Assembly (NCBI RefSeq): GCF_964030975.1
Contig: NZ_CAXIQH010000001.1
Location: 744,001-808,000, forward strand
Reading direction: 5' to 3'
DNA length: 64,000 bases
DNA from: Tisiphia sp964030975
GTDB taxonomy: Bacteria; Pseudomonadota; Alphaproteobacteria; Rickettsiales; Rickettsiaceae
Position numbers and translations under genes: made by a program. The notes under the pieces are model-generated. The model saw only the letters and a list, made by a program, of their open reading frames with translations. It had not been told where the DNA came from and made no database searches. Shown piece by piece: positions 27,753 through 38,529 of this stretch; the first letter of the stretch is position 1, and every line of letters begins with the position of its first letter.

Positions 27753-27913
27753 GTTCTGTTGACAAAATTTAAATTGTTTATATTTTGAGTATTTTTAAGC
27801 GAAAATTAATAAGATTTTTGCAGGAATAGTTATTCCTATTTCAAAAAAATCTTATAATTTGCAGCTAATAAAGAGTCAAAATAGAATAATTTAAATTTTG
27901 TCAACAGAACCTA
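27750..27913. mobile_element. MITE-E copy abutting rpiB
   Basis: The outer 25 bp are a perfect inverted repeat (AGGTTCTGTTGACAAAATTT at the left), bounded by TA on both sides. The centre has AATAAGATTTTTGCAGGAAT and its near complement, shared with copies at 28454 and 53530. Confidence 0.78.
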
Positions 27914-27946
27914 GGGTATTAACTCTTTTACTTCGATAATTGAATA

Positions 27947-28086
27947 TATAGTGAAACCTATTGAATTAGGTGATACAAACTTTGTGTCATACCTGCGAAA
28001 GCAGGTATCTAGATTCCCGCCTACGCGGGAATGACAACTTACAATCGTTATGTTCTTTATCACCTAATCCTATGAGCATAACTATA
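27947..28086. mobile_element. MITE-A copy, provides the stop codon of the gene at 28082
   Basis: Full-length copy, TATAGTGAAACC at left and GCATAACTATA at right. The right TATA supplies GTA TAG as the end of the minus-strand ORF that begins at 28411. Confidence 0.88.
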
Positions 28087-28411
28087 CTAGCATTAGCACA
28101 CTATAATAGAATATAACGAGTATATTAATAAATACAAAAACTGAAAGAATAGATAGCACGACGGGGCTATCTATTCTTGATAATTCTTCTAAACTACTAA
28201 AAATAATATTTCCTATAGCTACTGTAACAAGTGCAAAAGCTTTTTGTTTAATAATCCATTTATCAGGATTTTTATTAATTGTTAGCGATTTTAATAACCG
28301 CAGTAATATTAACGCTATTGAACTTATAAGTATAGATGCTATTATTCCTCCACTAAAAAAGGATATCCAATAAATAGCATTAACTGATGTTTTTAGTACT
28401 GGTCTAAACAT
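28082..28411 (-). CDS. Small membrane protein, C-terminus cut by MITE-A
   Basis: This 109-residue protein has three or four hydrophobic segments (residues 12-40, 57-75, 85-108) and a short basic loop (KSLTINKNPDKWIIKQK). I do not recognise the family. The last codons VLMLV run directly into the MITE-A end, which provides TAG; the original gene was probably longer. Confidence 0.55.
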   Translation of the reverse strand: MFRPVLKTSVNAIYWISFFSGGIIASILISSIALILLRLLKSLTINKNPDKWIIKQKAFALVTVAIGNIIFSSLEELSRIDSPVVLSILSVFVFINILVIFYYSVLMLV

Positions 28412-28453
28412 AAATAATTATTTAACTAACGCTCTGTTTCTGTTGTTCCATTA

Positions 28454-28618
28454 TTAGACACTGTTAACAAAGCTTATTTAATTGGTGAATAAAGTCTTTT
28501 TTGCTACAAATTATAAGATTTTTTTGAAATGGGTATATTATTCCAGCAAAAATCTTATTAATTTTCGCTAAAAAATCCATTAATTCATCAACTAAATAAG
28601 CTTTGTTAACAGTGCCTA
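28454..28618. mobile_element. MITE-E copy upstream of groES
   Basis: Inverted ends TAGACACTGTTAACAAAGC and GCTTTGTTAACAGTGCCTA. The core is in the opposite orientation to that of the copy at 27750. It ends about 65 bp before the groES promoter. Confidence 0.75.
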
Positions 28619-28682
28619 AACTTTATCATACTTTTACAAATATACGCACAATAATTATTCTTAAGAATTTTTCTTTTTACCC

Positions 28683-28712
28683 CTTGAACTGTTACAAAAT
28701 CAAGCATATATA
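28683..28712 (+). promoter_or_regulatory. Heat-shock (sigma-32-like) promoter of groES-groEL
   Basis: CTTGAA (28683-28688) and CATATATA (28705-28712) are separated by 16 bases. They match the RpoH pattern CTTGAAA then CCCCATNT in its AT-rich form. It lies 41 bases before the groES start. No CIRCE element is seen. Confidence 0.6.
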
Positions 28713-28752
28713 GAATACACAATGTGTAAGTATTAATTTTATGGAGGTAAAA

Positions 28753-29040
28753 ATGTCTTTTAGACCGTTGCATGATAGAATTGCGGTAAAACCAATTCAA
28801 CAAGAAGAAAAAACACTCGGGGGGATTATTATCCCTGATACAGCAAAGGAAAAGCCTATGCAGGGCGAAGTAGTAGCTGTAGGTAAAGGAGTGAGAGGGG
28901 AAAATGGTACTATCCACCCATTAGAAGTTAAAGTAGGTGATAAAGTACTATATGGCAAGTGGGCTGGTACTGAGGTTAAAGTTGATGGTTTAGATCTGAT
29001 TATCATGAAAGAAAGTGATGTCATGGGCATAATTGGTTAA
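28753..29040 (+). CDS. groES: Co-chaperonin GroES
   Basis: The protein has 95 residues from ATG 28753, chosen because GGAGG lies 7 bases upstream (an in-frame ATG at 28741 overlaps that site). Motifs: FRPLHDRIAVKPI, the mobile loop TLGGIIIPDTAKEKP, GEVVAVGKG and VLYGKWAGTEVKVDG. GroES caps the GroEL ring. The gene is 52 bases before groEL in the same operon. Confidence 0.97.
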   Translation: MSFRPLHDRIAVKPIQQEEKTLGGIIIPDTAKEKPMQGEVVAVGKGVRGENGTIHPLEVKVGDKVLYGKWAGTEVKVDGLDLIIMKESDVMGIIG

Positions 29041-29092
29041 TAATTTATTTAAATTATTATAAGAATTATTTAATTTGTAAGGAGAATATAAT

Positions 29093-30748
29093 ATGGCAAC
29101 AAAATTAATAAGACACGGCTCAAATGCACGTGAACAAATGCTAAGAGGTATTGATATTTTAGCTGATACCGTAAAAGTAACATTAGGTCCAAAAGGTAGA
29201 AATGTTGCAATTGAACAATCATTCGGATCACCAAGACTAACCAAAGACGGGGTAACAGTGGCAAAAGCCATTGAACTAAAAGATAAAGCTCAGAATTTGG
29301 GAGCTCAATTGGTAAAATCTGTGGCAAGCAAAACATCTGATGTTGCTGGTGATGGAACAACTACTGCAACTGTTCTAACTCAAGCAATAGCAAGGGAAGG
29401 TAATAAAGCAGTAGCAGCTGGCTTTAATCCTATGGATATAAAACGTGGTATAGATTCAGCTGTTAACCTAGTAGTTGAAGAAATTAAGAAAGCCAGTAAA
29501 AAAATCAGTAGCCAAGAAGAGATTGCTCAAGTTGGTACTATTTCGTCAAATGGTGATAAAGAAATTGGTGAAAAAATTGCTGTGGCGATGGAAAAAGTTG
29601 GTAAAGAAGGGGTAATTACCGTTGAAGAAGCTAAGAATTTTAGCTTTGAAGTAGATGTAGTTGAAGGTATGATGTTTGATAGAGGTTATCTATCACCATA
29701 TTTTGTTACTAATTCTGAAAAGATGGTAGCTGAATTGGAGAATCCGTTTATCTTACTATTTGAAAAGAAATTATCAAATTTACAACAAATGTTACCAGTA
29801 CTTGAAGCAGTAGTGCAATCAGGACGTCCTTTATTAGTAATCGCTGAAGATGTAGAAGGAGAAGCACTTGCTACTCTGGTAGTAAATAAATTACGTGGCG
29901 GACTAAAAGTTGCTGCGGTTAAAGCTCCTGGCTTTGGCGATAGAAAAAAATTCATGATGGAAGATATCTCTATTTTAACAGGTGGTCAGCTCATCAGTGA
30001 AGATCTTGGTATGAAACTTGAAAATGTTAATATCAAAATGCTAGGTACTGCTAAAAAAGTTACTATCTCCAAAGAAAATACCGTTATAATTGATGGTGCT
30101 GGTAGTAAGGCAGACATTGCTGCTCGTTGCTCACAAATTCGTAAACAAATCGATGAATCCAGTTCAGATTACGATAAAGAAAAATTACAAGAGCGTTTAG
30201 CTAAACTTGCTGGTGGTGTAGCTGTCTTAAAAGTTGGTGGAGCTACTGAAGTTGAAGTAAAAGAAAGAAAAGATCGAGTCGAGGACGCTTTACATGCTAC
30301 TAGAGCTGCAGTAGAAGAAGGTGTTGTTGCCGGTGGTGGTGTTACTCTTTTCTATGCGGCAAGAGCTTTAGAATCGCTAAAAAGTGCTAATGAAGATCAA
30401 CAGGCTGGTATTAACATTGTTAAGAAAGCTCTACAAGCTCCAGTAAGGCAAATTGCAGAAAATGCTGGTATGGATGGAGCTATTGTAGTTGGGAAACTTA
30501 CTGATAGTAAAGATAAAAACTTTGGCTTTAATGCTCAAGATATGACTTATGTTGATATGATTAAGGCTGGTATTATCGATCCAACTAAGGTCGTGCGTAC
30601 TGCTTTACAAGATGCGGCATCAGTTGCTTCTTTGATTATTACTACTGAAGCATTTATTATTGATGAACCAGCTGATAAAGATGAGTCTGCTATGCCACGT
30701 GGTGGCATGGGTGGTGGTATGGGTGGTATGGGCGGCATGGACTTCTAA
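29093..30748 (+). CDS. groEL: Chaperonin GroEL
   Basis: The 551-residue length is normal. The ATP site VAGDGTTTATVL, GPKGRNVAIE, the GGGVTLFYAARAL stretch and the C-terminal repeats GGMGGGMGGMGGMDF are all present. It starts after AAGGAGAATATA. The 14-mer folds proteins with GroES and is usually abundant in intracellular bacteria. A hairpin terminator follows. Confidence 0.98.
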   Translation: MATKLIRHGSNAREQMLRGIDILADTVKVTLGPKGRNVAIEQSFGSPRLTKDGVTVAKAIELKDKAQNLGAQLVKSVASKTSDVAGDGTTTATVLTQAIAREGNKAVAAGFNPMDIKRGIDSAVNLVVEEIKKASKKISSQEEIAQVGTISSNGDKEIGEKIAVAMEKVGKEGVITVEEAKNFSFEVDVVEGMMFDRGYLSPYFVTNSEKMVAELENPFILLFEKKLSNLQQMLPVLEAVVQSGRPLLVIAEDVEGEALATLVVNKLRGGLKVAAVKAPGFGDRKKFMMEDISILTGGQLISEDLGMKLENVNIKMLGTAKKVTISKENTVIIDGAGSKADIAARCSQIRKQIDESSSDYDKEKLQERLAKLAGGVAVLKVGGATEVEVKERKDRVEDALHATRAAVEEGVVAGGGVTLFYAARALESLKSANEDQQAGINIVKKALQAPVRQIAENAGMDGAIVVGKLTDSKDKNFGFNAQDMTYVDMIKAGIIDPTKVVRTALQDAASVASLIITTEAFIIDEPADKDESAMPRGGMGGGMGGMGGMDF

Positions 30749-30780
30749 CCGCTATTTTCCCCATACTAACAAGTTGTTTA

Positions 30781-30820
30781 AGATTGTCACCCCTGTATTT
30801 TCGTAGGGGTGACAATCTTT
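30781..30820 (+). terminator. Hairpin terminator after groEL
   Basis: AGATTGTCACCCCT pairs with AGGGGTGACAATCT (14 bp) around a 10-base loop, followed by TTG. The stem is strong but the T-run is short; it may also be a trimmed palindromic repeat serving as a terminator. Confidence 0.6.
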
Positions 30821-30827
30821 GTACTCA

Positions 30828-30967
30828 TATAGTGAAACCTATTGAATTAGGTGATACAAACTTTGTGTCATACCTGCGAAAGCAGGTATCTAGATTCCCG
30901 CCTTCGCGGGAATGACAACTTACAATCGTTATGTTCTTTATCACCTAATCCTATGAGCATAACTATA
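30828..30967. mobile_element. MITE-A copy between groEL and folD
   Basis: Full-length copy, TATAGTGAAACC to GCATAACTATA. Its right edge joins the interior of a MITE-D element (GTTGAGGGATTTTTAGG), whose left end is not found on the other side. Confidence 0.87.
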
Positions 30968-31087
30968 GTTGAGGGATTTTTAGGAGAAACGAAGCCTGCT
31001 ACCTTCGCGTACATAGACGTACGTGAGGAGCGGAGGCAAGTTTCGACGACAAAATCACCAACTAGATTGATTTATGCAGGAAGTCTA
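30968..31087. mobile_element. MITE-D, right part only
   Basis: Matches the interior and right end of the MITE-D copies at 46483 and 53264 (GAGGAGCGGAGGCAAGTTTCG, then TTTATGCAGGAAGTCTA). The left inverted end is missing. Confidence 0.7.
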
Positions 31088-31146
31088 TTAACACTAATTG
31101 GTCTAATGACGTTTGTGAACTGGGGAAGTAATGTCAGTCGGGTTAG

Positions 31147-32016
31147 CTATAGGAGTCTGTTTTGTCTTGCTGCTTTAACTGTATTTTTGAGCAAAAAAGC
31201 AACAGTCATTGGTCCAACACCGCCAGGAACTGGTGATATATATCGTACTTTATCGACAACATTTGAAAAATCAACGTCTCCGACCATCTTGTCACTATGG
31301 CTAAGTTTACTAATACCGACGTCAATCACTATAGATTGAGGGTTAAAATATTCTTCTGTTAATGTCAAAGGGGAGCCGATAGCTGATATTACTATGTCAG
31401 CATGGGAAGTTATAGAGTGTAAGTTTTGAGTTTTTGAGTGACATAAAGTAACAGTGCAATCTTCTCTAGCTAATAAAGCTGACAATGGTTTTCCTACAAT
31501 ATTAGAGCGTCCTATAACTACAGCATTCTTGCCAGCTAAATCTTTCTCAACTTGTTTAAGTAACTCAATACAGCCAAGGGCGGTACAGGGTATAAATCCA
31601 TCGCCTGAGTTACTATGTAGATAACCAACATTTATAGGGTGAAAACCATCAACATCTTTGCTAGGGGCAATAGCAGATAAGATTAAATTTTTATTGATAT
31701 GGTTAGGTAAGGGGAGTTGTACGATGATCCCAGAGATATTTGAATCATTATTGAGTATAGTGATTTCATTTAGTATATGGTCAATTTGAACTTCATCGGA
31801 TAAATTTATTTGCAAAGCATTCATGCCAATTTTTGTTGCTGCTTTTAGTTTATTTCTTACATATATACTACTAGCTGGATTATCGCCCACTAGTATAATA
31901 GCAAGAGTTGGTATCAACTGATATTGCTCTTTGAGTAAATTGATTTCTATCTTTAGTTTAGATAATATTTGTTCTGCAAAATATTTACCGTTGATTATAT
32001 TACCGTGTTCCTTCAC
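31147..32016 (-). CDS. folD: Methylenetetrahydrofolate dehydrogenase/cyclohydrolase FolD
   Basis: This 289-residue protein has the two FolD signatures. The catalytic region VGDNPASSIYVRNKLKAA holds Tyr and Lys. The second signature is IVQLPLPNHI, then PSKDVDGFH; the NADP region GRSNIVGKPLSALL and the C-terminal SPVPGGVGPMTVAFLL also fit. It interconverts 5,10-methylene-, methenyl- and 10-formyl-tetrahydrofolate in the cytoplasm. Flanked by repeats on both sides, with no operon partner. Confidence 0.96.
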   Translation of the reverse strand: MKEHGNIINGKYFAEQILSKLKIEINLLKEQYQLIPTLAIILVGDNPASSIYVRNKLKAATKIGMNALQINLSDEVQIDHILNEITILNNDSNISGIIVQLPLPNHINKNLILSAIAPSKDVDGFHPINVGYLHSNSGDGFIPCTALGCIELLKQVEKDLAGKNAVVIGRSNIVGKPLSALLAREDCTVTLCHSKTQNLHSITSHADIVISAIGSPLTLTEEYFNPQSIVIDVGISKLSHSDKMVGDVDFSNVVDKVRYISPVPGGVGPMTVAFLLKNTVKAARQNRLL

Positions 32017-32040
32017 TATTTATTCGCTCCCTATTTGTAC

Positions 32041-32203
32041 AGGGCAGTTTAAAAGTTTCAGAAAAAACAATTAGCGTCATTGCGAGGAGGCGTAAGCCAA
32101 CGAAGCAATCCATTTTTAGTAATTTTTTGGATTGCTTCGTCGCCGCTAAAGCGGCTTCTCGCAATGACGTCGGTTATTTTTCTACGACTTTTAAATTACC
32201 CTA
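32041..32203. repeat. Palindromic repeat between fnr and folD
   Basis: Inverted repeat with CGTCATTGCGAGGAGGC and GAAGCAATCCATTTTT against their complements, and outer arms AGTTTAAAAGT/ACTTTTAAATT. It shares its core with copies 1 and 2 of the 9-bp-duplication palindrome but lacks the CTGTCGAAAG ends. It fills the space between two converging transcription units. Confidence 0.65.
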
Positions 32204-33205
32204 CTATTTATGCACTCCTTTGGTAGTTGAATATTCGAAATGTAAGGCTTTACCTTCAAATACCCTACTATAGGCATGATGTAAACTACTTGCTGCTTCT
32301 GCAAAACCAGTAAGAATTAATTTTAATTTTGCCGGATAACTAGCAATATCACCAATTGCATAAATACCTGGAATATTAGTTTCGAAATGACCTGGCTCGA
32401 CAATTATATGATTCGTTTTAACATTCAAGCCCCAATCTTTTATCGGACCAAGTTCTTGGCTAAGTCCAAAAAATGGTAATAATATATTTGCCGGTAAGGT
32501 GCGAATATTCCCCTCAAAATCCTTTACTTCAACTGCTTCTAGGATACCATCTTTTCCTACTAAATGCTCTAGTTGATAATTAATTACCAACTCAATTTTG
32601 CCATTATCTGCTAATTCTTTGAGCTTCCTTATAGTTTCAGGAGCTGCCCGAAATTTCTCACGCCGATGTACTAAATATATTTTTTTAGCAATTTCACAGA
32701 GTGATATTGCCCAGTCTACCGCCGAATCTCCGCCACCAGCTATAACAATTTCTTTGTTGGCTAAACTATTGCGGTTATTGATAAAATAAAATACTGATTT
32801 TCCTTCAAATGCTTCTATACCGGCTAGTGGTGGTCTATTAGGCCCAAAAGAACCGCAGCCAGCAGCTATAATAATAGCTTTAGCAGTTATTGTAATGTTG
32901 TTAGAAGTGGTAATTTGGAAATAGTCCTCTTCTTTTTTTAATTGTATAACTTGCTGTTCGAGATGGTAAGTCGGATTAAACGGCTTGGCTTGTAATGCCA
33001 ATTGTGCTACCAGTTCTTCTGCCATAATTTTAGGGTAGGCTGGTATGTCGTATATCGGTTTTTCTGGATAAAGTATGCTACATTGCCCGCCTATTATTGT
33101 TTGCGAGTCAACAACATGGCAACGCATACCAAGCATCCCGGCTTGAAAAATAGCAAATAATCCAACTGGACCTGCTCCAATTATTATGATGTCAGTGTCG
33201 TGCAT
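32204..33205 (-). CDS. Ferredoxin-NADP reductase, thioredoxin-reductase-like type
   Basis: The protein has 333 residues. FAD motif IIIGAGPVGLFAIFQAG, then GGQCSILYPEKPIYDIP as in the YumC-type reductases, NADPH motif IVIAGGGDSAVDWAI, and FAD motif IYAIGDIAS. The redox CxxC of thioredoxin reductase is absent, which separates it from TrxB. It passes electrons between NADPH and ferredoxin, probably for Fe-S and related chemistry. The same type of gene is conserved in Rickettsia. Confidence 0.88.
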   Translation of the reverse strand: MHDTDIIIIGAGPVGLFAIFQAGMLGMRCHVVDSQTIIGGQCSILYPEKPIYDIPAYPKIMAEELVAQLALQAKPFNPTYHLEQQVIQLKKEEDYFQITTSNNITITAKAIIIAAGCGSFGPNRPPLAGIEAFEGKSVFYFINNRNSLANKEIVIAGGGDSAVDWAISLCEIAKKIYLVHRREKFRAAPETIRKLKELADNGKIELVINYQLEHLVGKDGILEAVEVKDFEGNIRTLPANILLPFFGLSQELGPIKDWGLNVKTNHIIVEPGHFETNIPGIYAIGDIASYPAKLKLILTGFAEAASSLHHAYSRVFEGKALHFEYSTTKGVHK

Positions 33206-33260
33206 AAAATAAATTTTTATAAATAAAAAAATAGTATAGCTAAACCATCAAGGTTTTAGA

Positions 33261-33400
33261 TATAGTTATGCCTATAGGATTAGGTGATAAAGAACATAAC
33301 TATTGTAAGTTGTCATTCCCGCGTAGGCGGGAATCTAGATACCTGCTTTCGCAGGTATGACACAAAGTTTGTATCACCTAATTCAATAGGTTTCACTATA
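33261..33400. mobile_element. MITE-A copy upstream of the reductase gene
   Basis: Full-length copy starting TATAGTTATGCC and ending TTTCACTATA, about 55 bases upstream of the reductase start codon. Confidence 0.88.
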
Positions 33401-33502
33401 GCTTCTTCGTCGTTGCGAGGAGGCGTAAGATCCAGGCAAGCGTCATTGCGAGACCACGTAGTGGTCGTGGCAATCCATTTTAATCATTTCCTGGATTGCT
33501 TC

Positions 33503-33742
33503 CACGACTGTCGAAAGTTAGAAGAGGAAGCGGTTTTAGATAGTACACTTTAAAAGTTGTATGTGGTCAACGTCATTGCGAGAAGACCGTAGGTCGACGA
33601 AGTAATCCATAAAAGTAACCAAAAATGGATTGCTTCGTCGGCTCACGCCTCCTCGCAATGACGCCGGTTATTTTTTCACAACTTTTAAACTGCCATAATG
33701 ACCTCTAAACCCGCTCTACCTTCTAACTTTCGACAGCTGTGG
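33503..33742. repeat. Palindrome with 9-bp target duplication, copy 2
   Basis: Same family as 8842-9081 in inverse orientation, about 240 bp. GATTGCTTC is directly repeated at 33494-33502 and 33743-33751. The target itself is an older CATTGCGAG/GATTGCTTCGTCG repeat, so elements are stacked here. Confidence 0.75.
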
Positions 33743-33893
33743 GATTGCTTCGTCGCCGCAAAGCGGCTCCTCGCAATGACGTTTGTGAATTTGGCATAAT
33801 GCAATCGAGTTAGCTATAAAACTCTTAGTGATAGCAGGATATTATGCTAGAATGGACAAATAATCAACTAATCAGTTTAATTTAAATAGGTCT

Positions 33894-34154
33894 ATGATAA
33901 ATTTTTATTTAATCATCAATATTTTATTCGTTGGTTTAATGATTTATTTATTGCTTAAAAATGTAAATATTTTTGTCAAACTATTAGTGTTGAATAGTTT
34001 AACTAGTATAATGACTTTATTCATTTGTTTTCTTGGGTCATTTAAAATGAATAATTGTTATTTAGATATTGCTCTAATTTATTTTCTGTTAAGTTTTATA
34101 GCAAGTGGAGCATATTTAAAGTATTTTATTAGTCAATCTAATAAGGTGACATGA
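33894..34154 (+). CDS. MrpF-like cation/proton antiporter subunit
   Basis: This 86-residue protein has three hydrophobic helices. The segment LLLKNVNIFVKLLVLNSLTS and the last helix YLDIALIYFLLSFIASGAYLKY match MrpF/MnhF/PhaF, whose C-terminal helix reads LDVALVxALLSFxG. Other Mrp subunits are not in the window; in Rickettsiaceae they are scattered. It overlaps the next gene by ATGA, so they are translated together. Confidence 0.65.
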   Translation: MINFYLIINILFVGLMIYLLLKNVNIFVKLLVLNSLTSIMTLFICFLGSFKMNNCYLDIALIYFLLSFIASGAYLKYFISQSNKVT

Positions 34155-35338
34155 TGAAAAAAGAAATAGTAATATTAGGTTGTGGTTTAAGTGGTATGCT
34201 TACGGCGTTATCGTTTGCCGAGAAGAATATTCAAACTACTATCCTTGAGCGTCAATCAATAAATTCTAGTAGCTTTTGTGCTGATATTAGGGCTATTGCC
34301 TTAACTCCTGCTTCTTCGCGGTTCTTAGAAGTTATTAATGTGTGGTCTGAGATTGAGCAAGTAGCTAGCAAAATGCTGGAAATTTATGTTGTTGATAACA
34401 AGGCACCAGAAATGCTGCATTTATACTCAAATCATTTGAGTATACCAAATATCAAAGGCAATGATGCATTAGGTTATATAGTAAAAAACAGTGAATTTAA
34501 GCAGATATTACTAGAAAATGTTAAAAAGAACTCATTGATCACCCTAATTGATCAGTGTGGTTATAAAAAGATTGATAGTAAAGCTGAGCATTCAATCATA
34601 TATTTGGATAACAAGAAGACTATAAATAGTGACTTATTGATTGTTTGTGATGGACATAATTCTAAAGCACGTCAATATTATTTTTTTAATAAAATAGAAA
34701 AAGCATATAACCAAACTGCCTTGACATTTAATATTAGGCATGAGAAAAATCATGAAAATTGTGCTATTGAACATTTTATGCCATCTGGTCCTTTTGCTAT
34801 TTTGCCTCTTAAGGATCAAAAAACCTCGTCTATAGTATGGACTAGCAGCCAAGAGCAGGCTGCACTATTGATGAGTTTGCCTGGTGAAGAATTTGAGTAT
34901 TTGGTAGGTAGAAATTGTGGAAATTCTTTAGGAGCTATTGCGGTGGATAGTGATATTAGCACTTTTCCTTTAAAAGCCCGGATAACTAGTAAATATTTTC
35001 ATAATAAAATAGCAGTTATAGCAGATAGTGCACATGTAATCCATCCGCTAGCTGGTCAAGGTTTGAACCAGGGCATCAAGGATATTGGAACTTTAACTCA
35101 ATTAGTGGCAAATAGCGGTACAAATGCAGCAATGCTAGAGCGATATCAAAAATTAAGGCAAAATGATAATTTTAATATGTACATGATTACTGAGGGCTTA
35201 AATAGTATTTTTTCAAATCATTCAAAACCCTTATGGCACCTAAGGCGTTTAGGGCTTAAAGCTATTGATAATATAGACCCCATTAAGAATTTGTTAACGC
35301 AATATGCTATGGGACAAAGGTTTAATCTAAAAAATTAG
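34151..35338 (+). CDS. UbiH/UbiF-family FAD monooxygenase (ubiquinone synthesis)
   Basis: The protein has 395 residues. FAD motif ILGCGLSGMLTAL, the DIRAIAL motif (DxRxxAL), LLIVCDGHNSKARQ (DG motif) and ADSAHVIHPLAGQGLNQGIKD (GD-like motif) place it in the UbiH/UbiF/Coq6 group of ring hydroxylases in ubiquinone synthesis. Which ring position it hydroxylates cannot be told from sequence alone. Start ATG 34151 overlaps the end of the MrpF-like gene. Confidence 0.88.
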   Translation: MMKKEIVILGCGLSGMLTALSFAEKNIQTTILERQSINSSSFCADIRAIALTPASSRFLEVINVWSEIEQVASKMLEIYVVDNKAPEMLHLYSNHLSIPNIKGNDALGYIVKNSEFKQILLENVKKNSLITLIDQCGYKKIDSKAEHSIIYLDNKKTINSDLLIVCDGHNSKARQYYFFNKIEKAYNQTALTFNIRHEKNHENCAIEHFMPSGPFAILPLKDQKTSSIVWTSSQEQAALLMSLPGEEFEYLVGRNCGNSLGAIAVDSDISTFPLKARITSKYFHNKIAVIADSAHVIHPLAGQGLNQGIKDIGTLTQLVANSGTNAAMLERYQKLRQNDNFNMYMITEGLNSIFSNHSKPLWHLRRLGLKAIDNIDPIKNLLTQYAMGQRFNLKN

Positions 35339-35368
35339 AAGCTTATGCAAAAAAAATCAAAATAGCAG

Positions 35369-35397
35369 TTGACAGCGTAGTAGATTTTGCATATGAT
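35369..35397 (+). promoter_or_regulatory. Sigma-70 promoter of rrs
   Basis: TTGACA (35369-35374) and TATGAT (35392-35397) are separated by exactly 17 bases, near-consensus for the housekeeping sigma factor. It lies about 150 bases before the mature 16S end. Confidence 0.8.
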
Positions 35398-35435
35398 TAC
35401 CCCTACGAAAAGACGATTACTCGTTTAACTCGTAA

Positions 35436-35477
35436 GCTGTTTTTAAAAGTAAATAATCAGATATAGGTAGTGACAGC
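35436..35477 (+). promoter_or_regulatory. 16S processing stem, leader arm
   Basis: The leader GCTGTTTTTAAAAGT ... AGGTAGTGACAGC is complementary to 37105-37150 (GCTGTCACTACCT ... ACTTTTAAAAACAGC). This makes a stem of about 40 bp across the whole 16S, the expected RNase III site. Confidence 0.78.
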
Positions 35478-35545
35478 AAAATGTACTTATCACTTAAAGT
35501 GATAAATTAAACCTGTCAATTTTTTGAATAAAAAGTAGACAGGAT

Positions 35546-37049
<1,504 letters not shown>

Positions 37050-37104
37050 AAAGACTTAATATAGCAAATATTACTTTTGTAATATTTGCCTAAGTTCGAC
37101 TTTC

Positions 37105-37150
37105 GCTGTCACTACCTTTAACTGATTGTTTATACACTTTTAAAAACAGC
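37105..37150 (+). promoter_or_regulatory. 16S processing stem, trailer arm
   Basis: Inverse complement of the leader arm at 35436-35477, with a few bulges. A short hairpin (GCAAATATTA/TAATATTTGC, about 37064-37090) lies between the mature 3' end and this arm. Confidence 0.75.
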
Positions 37151-37185
37151 CCTTTCTTTAAATTTTCCTTTGTACATTTATTAGT

Positions 37186-37289
37186 TATAGCACTGAACAT
37201 ATATGTTCATACATTGTTTTTAACATTCTATAACTTGCCTCAAATACAGAATCTCTTTTATTTAATACGAACATATGTTAAGTGCTATA
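37186..37289. mobile_element. MITE-B, 104-bp solo copy
   Basis: Ends TATAGCACTGAACATAT and ATATGTTAAGTGCTATA. The interior CATAACTTGCC-like stretch (TATAACTTGCCTCAAATACA) matches the 3' end of the IS630 transposase region at 52034-52994, so it is an internal-deletion derivative of that IS. Confidence 0.82.
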
Positions 37290-37365
37290 ACCTGTTAAGA
37301 TTCTAGATATATATACGCAAATGCTTTGAAGAATTGGCTCCACAAAACTGCGTGGTATTCGCGTC

Positions 37366-37456
37366 ACAACTGTCGAAAGTTAGAAGGGGAGGCGGGTTTA
37401 GAGGTTATCATGGTAGTTTAAAAGTTGTGGAAAAATAACCGGCGTCATTGCGAGCT
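37366..37456. repeat. Half of a 9-bp-duplication palindrome
   Basis: Starts with the end CAACTGTCGAAAGTTAGAAG and follows copy 1 to CGTCATTGCGAG, then stops abruptly at about 37456, where unrelated sequence begins. The other arm is missing. Confidence 0.7.
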
Positions 37457-37700
37457 GATATATCCCCACGAAATTAGTTGCTAACAAATAATAAAAAAGT
37501 ACTTACATTATTAAACTAATAATAGGATATAGTCGAGGTATGCAAAAATTTTTCCAAGCAAACACCCGAATAAACGCCCAGGGCAATTTAAAAGTCGCAA
37601 CTTTAAGTTGTCATAACCTTAAATAGTTTGTTTCTATAATTATTAAAGATTTCTCTTGTTTCAGTAATTTTGTTTGCAAACAGTGAAATTATAATATAGT

Positions 37701-37960
37701 GCCGAGGAGAAGACAAAAATTGTCATAGAGGCAATCAAGGGTGAGCTAACAATAGCACAGATAACTAGTAAGTATGGCGTTCATGCAACGCAGATAAGTA
37801 ATTGGAAAAAACAGGGGCTTGAATTATTAGTACAAGGCTTTAAGAGTAAGCCCCAGAGTGCTGAGCCAAATCAGCAGGAGTTAATAAGAGCCTATATGAG
37901 CAAATTGGTCAGTTAAGCGTTGAGCGTGACTGGCTCAAAAAAAATCTGCATTGTTTGGAC
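37701..37960 (+). pseudogene. IS3-family OrfA remnant, frameshifted
   Basis: AEEKTKIVIEAIKGELTIAQI, YGVHATQISNWKKQ is the helix-turn-helix of an IS3 OrfA. No start codon remains (TAG lies just upstream). The frame meets a stop at 37914, but the leucine-zipper part continues in another frame (LYEQIGQLSVERDWLKKN), so there is a one-base indel. No orfB follows. Confidence 0.8.
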
Positions 37961-37972
37961 TTAAAATGCCAA

Positions 37973-38464
37973 TTAAGAGCAAAACCGAGTTTGCATCATG
38001 AATAGAGCTACCGAAATTTTACCAAAAACATGTACCATAAGCCCATTGTAAGATCTGACCTTACTAGCTATTTGTATATTGGTCTTTTCTTCAATCCAAT
38101 TAAATAGCGACTCTATGGGTTGCCTCACGCTTGATATTGCACTGGATAGTAGTCTATCTGCCGCATCTAACAATTCCTGCCCTTTAGCTTTCTTAACCGG
38201 GGTGTATAGAGTAATACCACCTTGATCTGCAACTGGCTGATTCCCTGTTTGATAGGCTTTGTCTGCGAAAACCCTACTATTTTCTGGTAATTGCTTAGAT
38301 AATTCCTCATAAAACCTTATATCTTGAGAATGTGATATAAATAATTGTAAGAGGGTGACTTGTGGGGTACTTGATTGAGATAATCGAGCATAGAATAAGT
38401 ACCCTCTTACAAAGTTTGCTTTGAACAAATTGCAGAAGGTGCTGGAAGCAGCAGCCTTGCACAA
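37973..38464 (-). pseudogene. DDE transposase C-terminal fragment (IS4/IS5-like)
   Basis: 163 codons with FADKAYQTGNQ (second Asp region), LYTPVKKAKGQE, SVRQPIESLFNWIEEKTNIQIASKVRS (Glu region) and VHVFGKISVALF. This is the C-terminal half of a DDE transposase of uncertain IS family. The first catalytic Asp and N-terminal domain are not seen. Confidence 0.65.
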
Positions 38465-38529
38465 TAAGATGAAGGAGATTATATCATGAGTAAAATAATA
38501 GGTCTAGATGTAAGTAAAAAATGGTTAGA

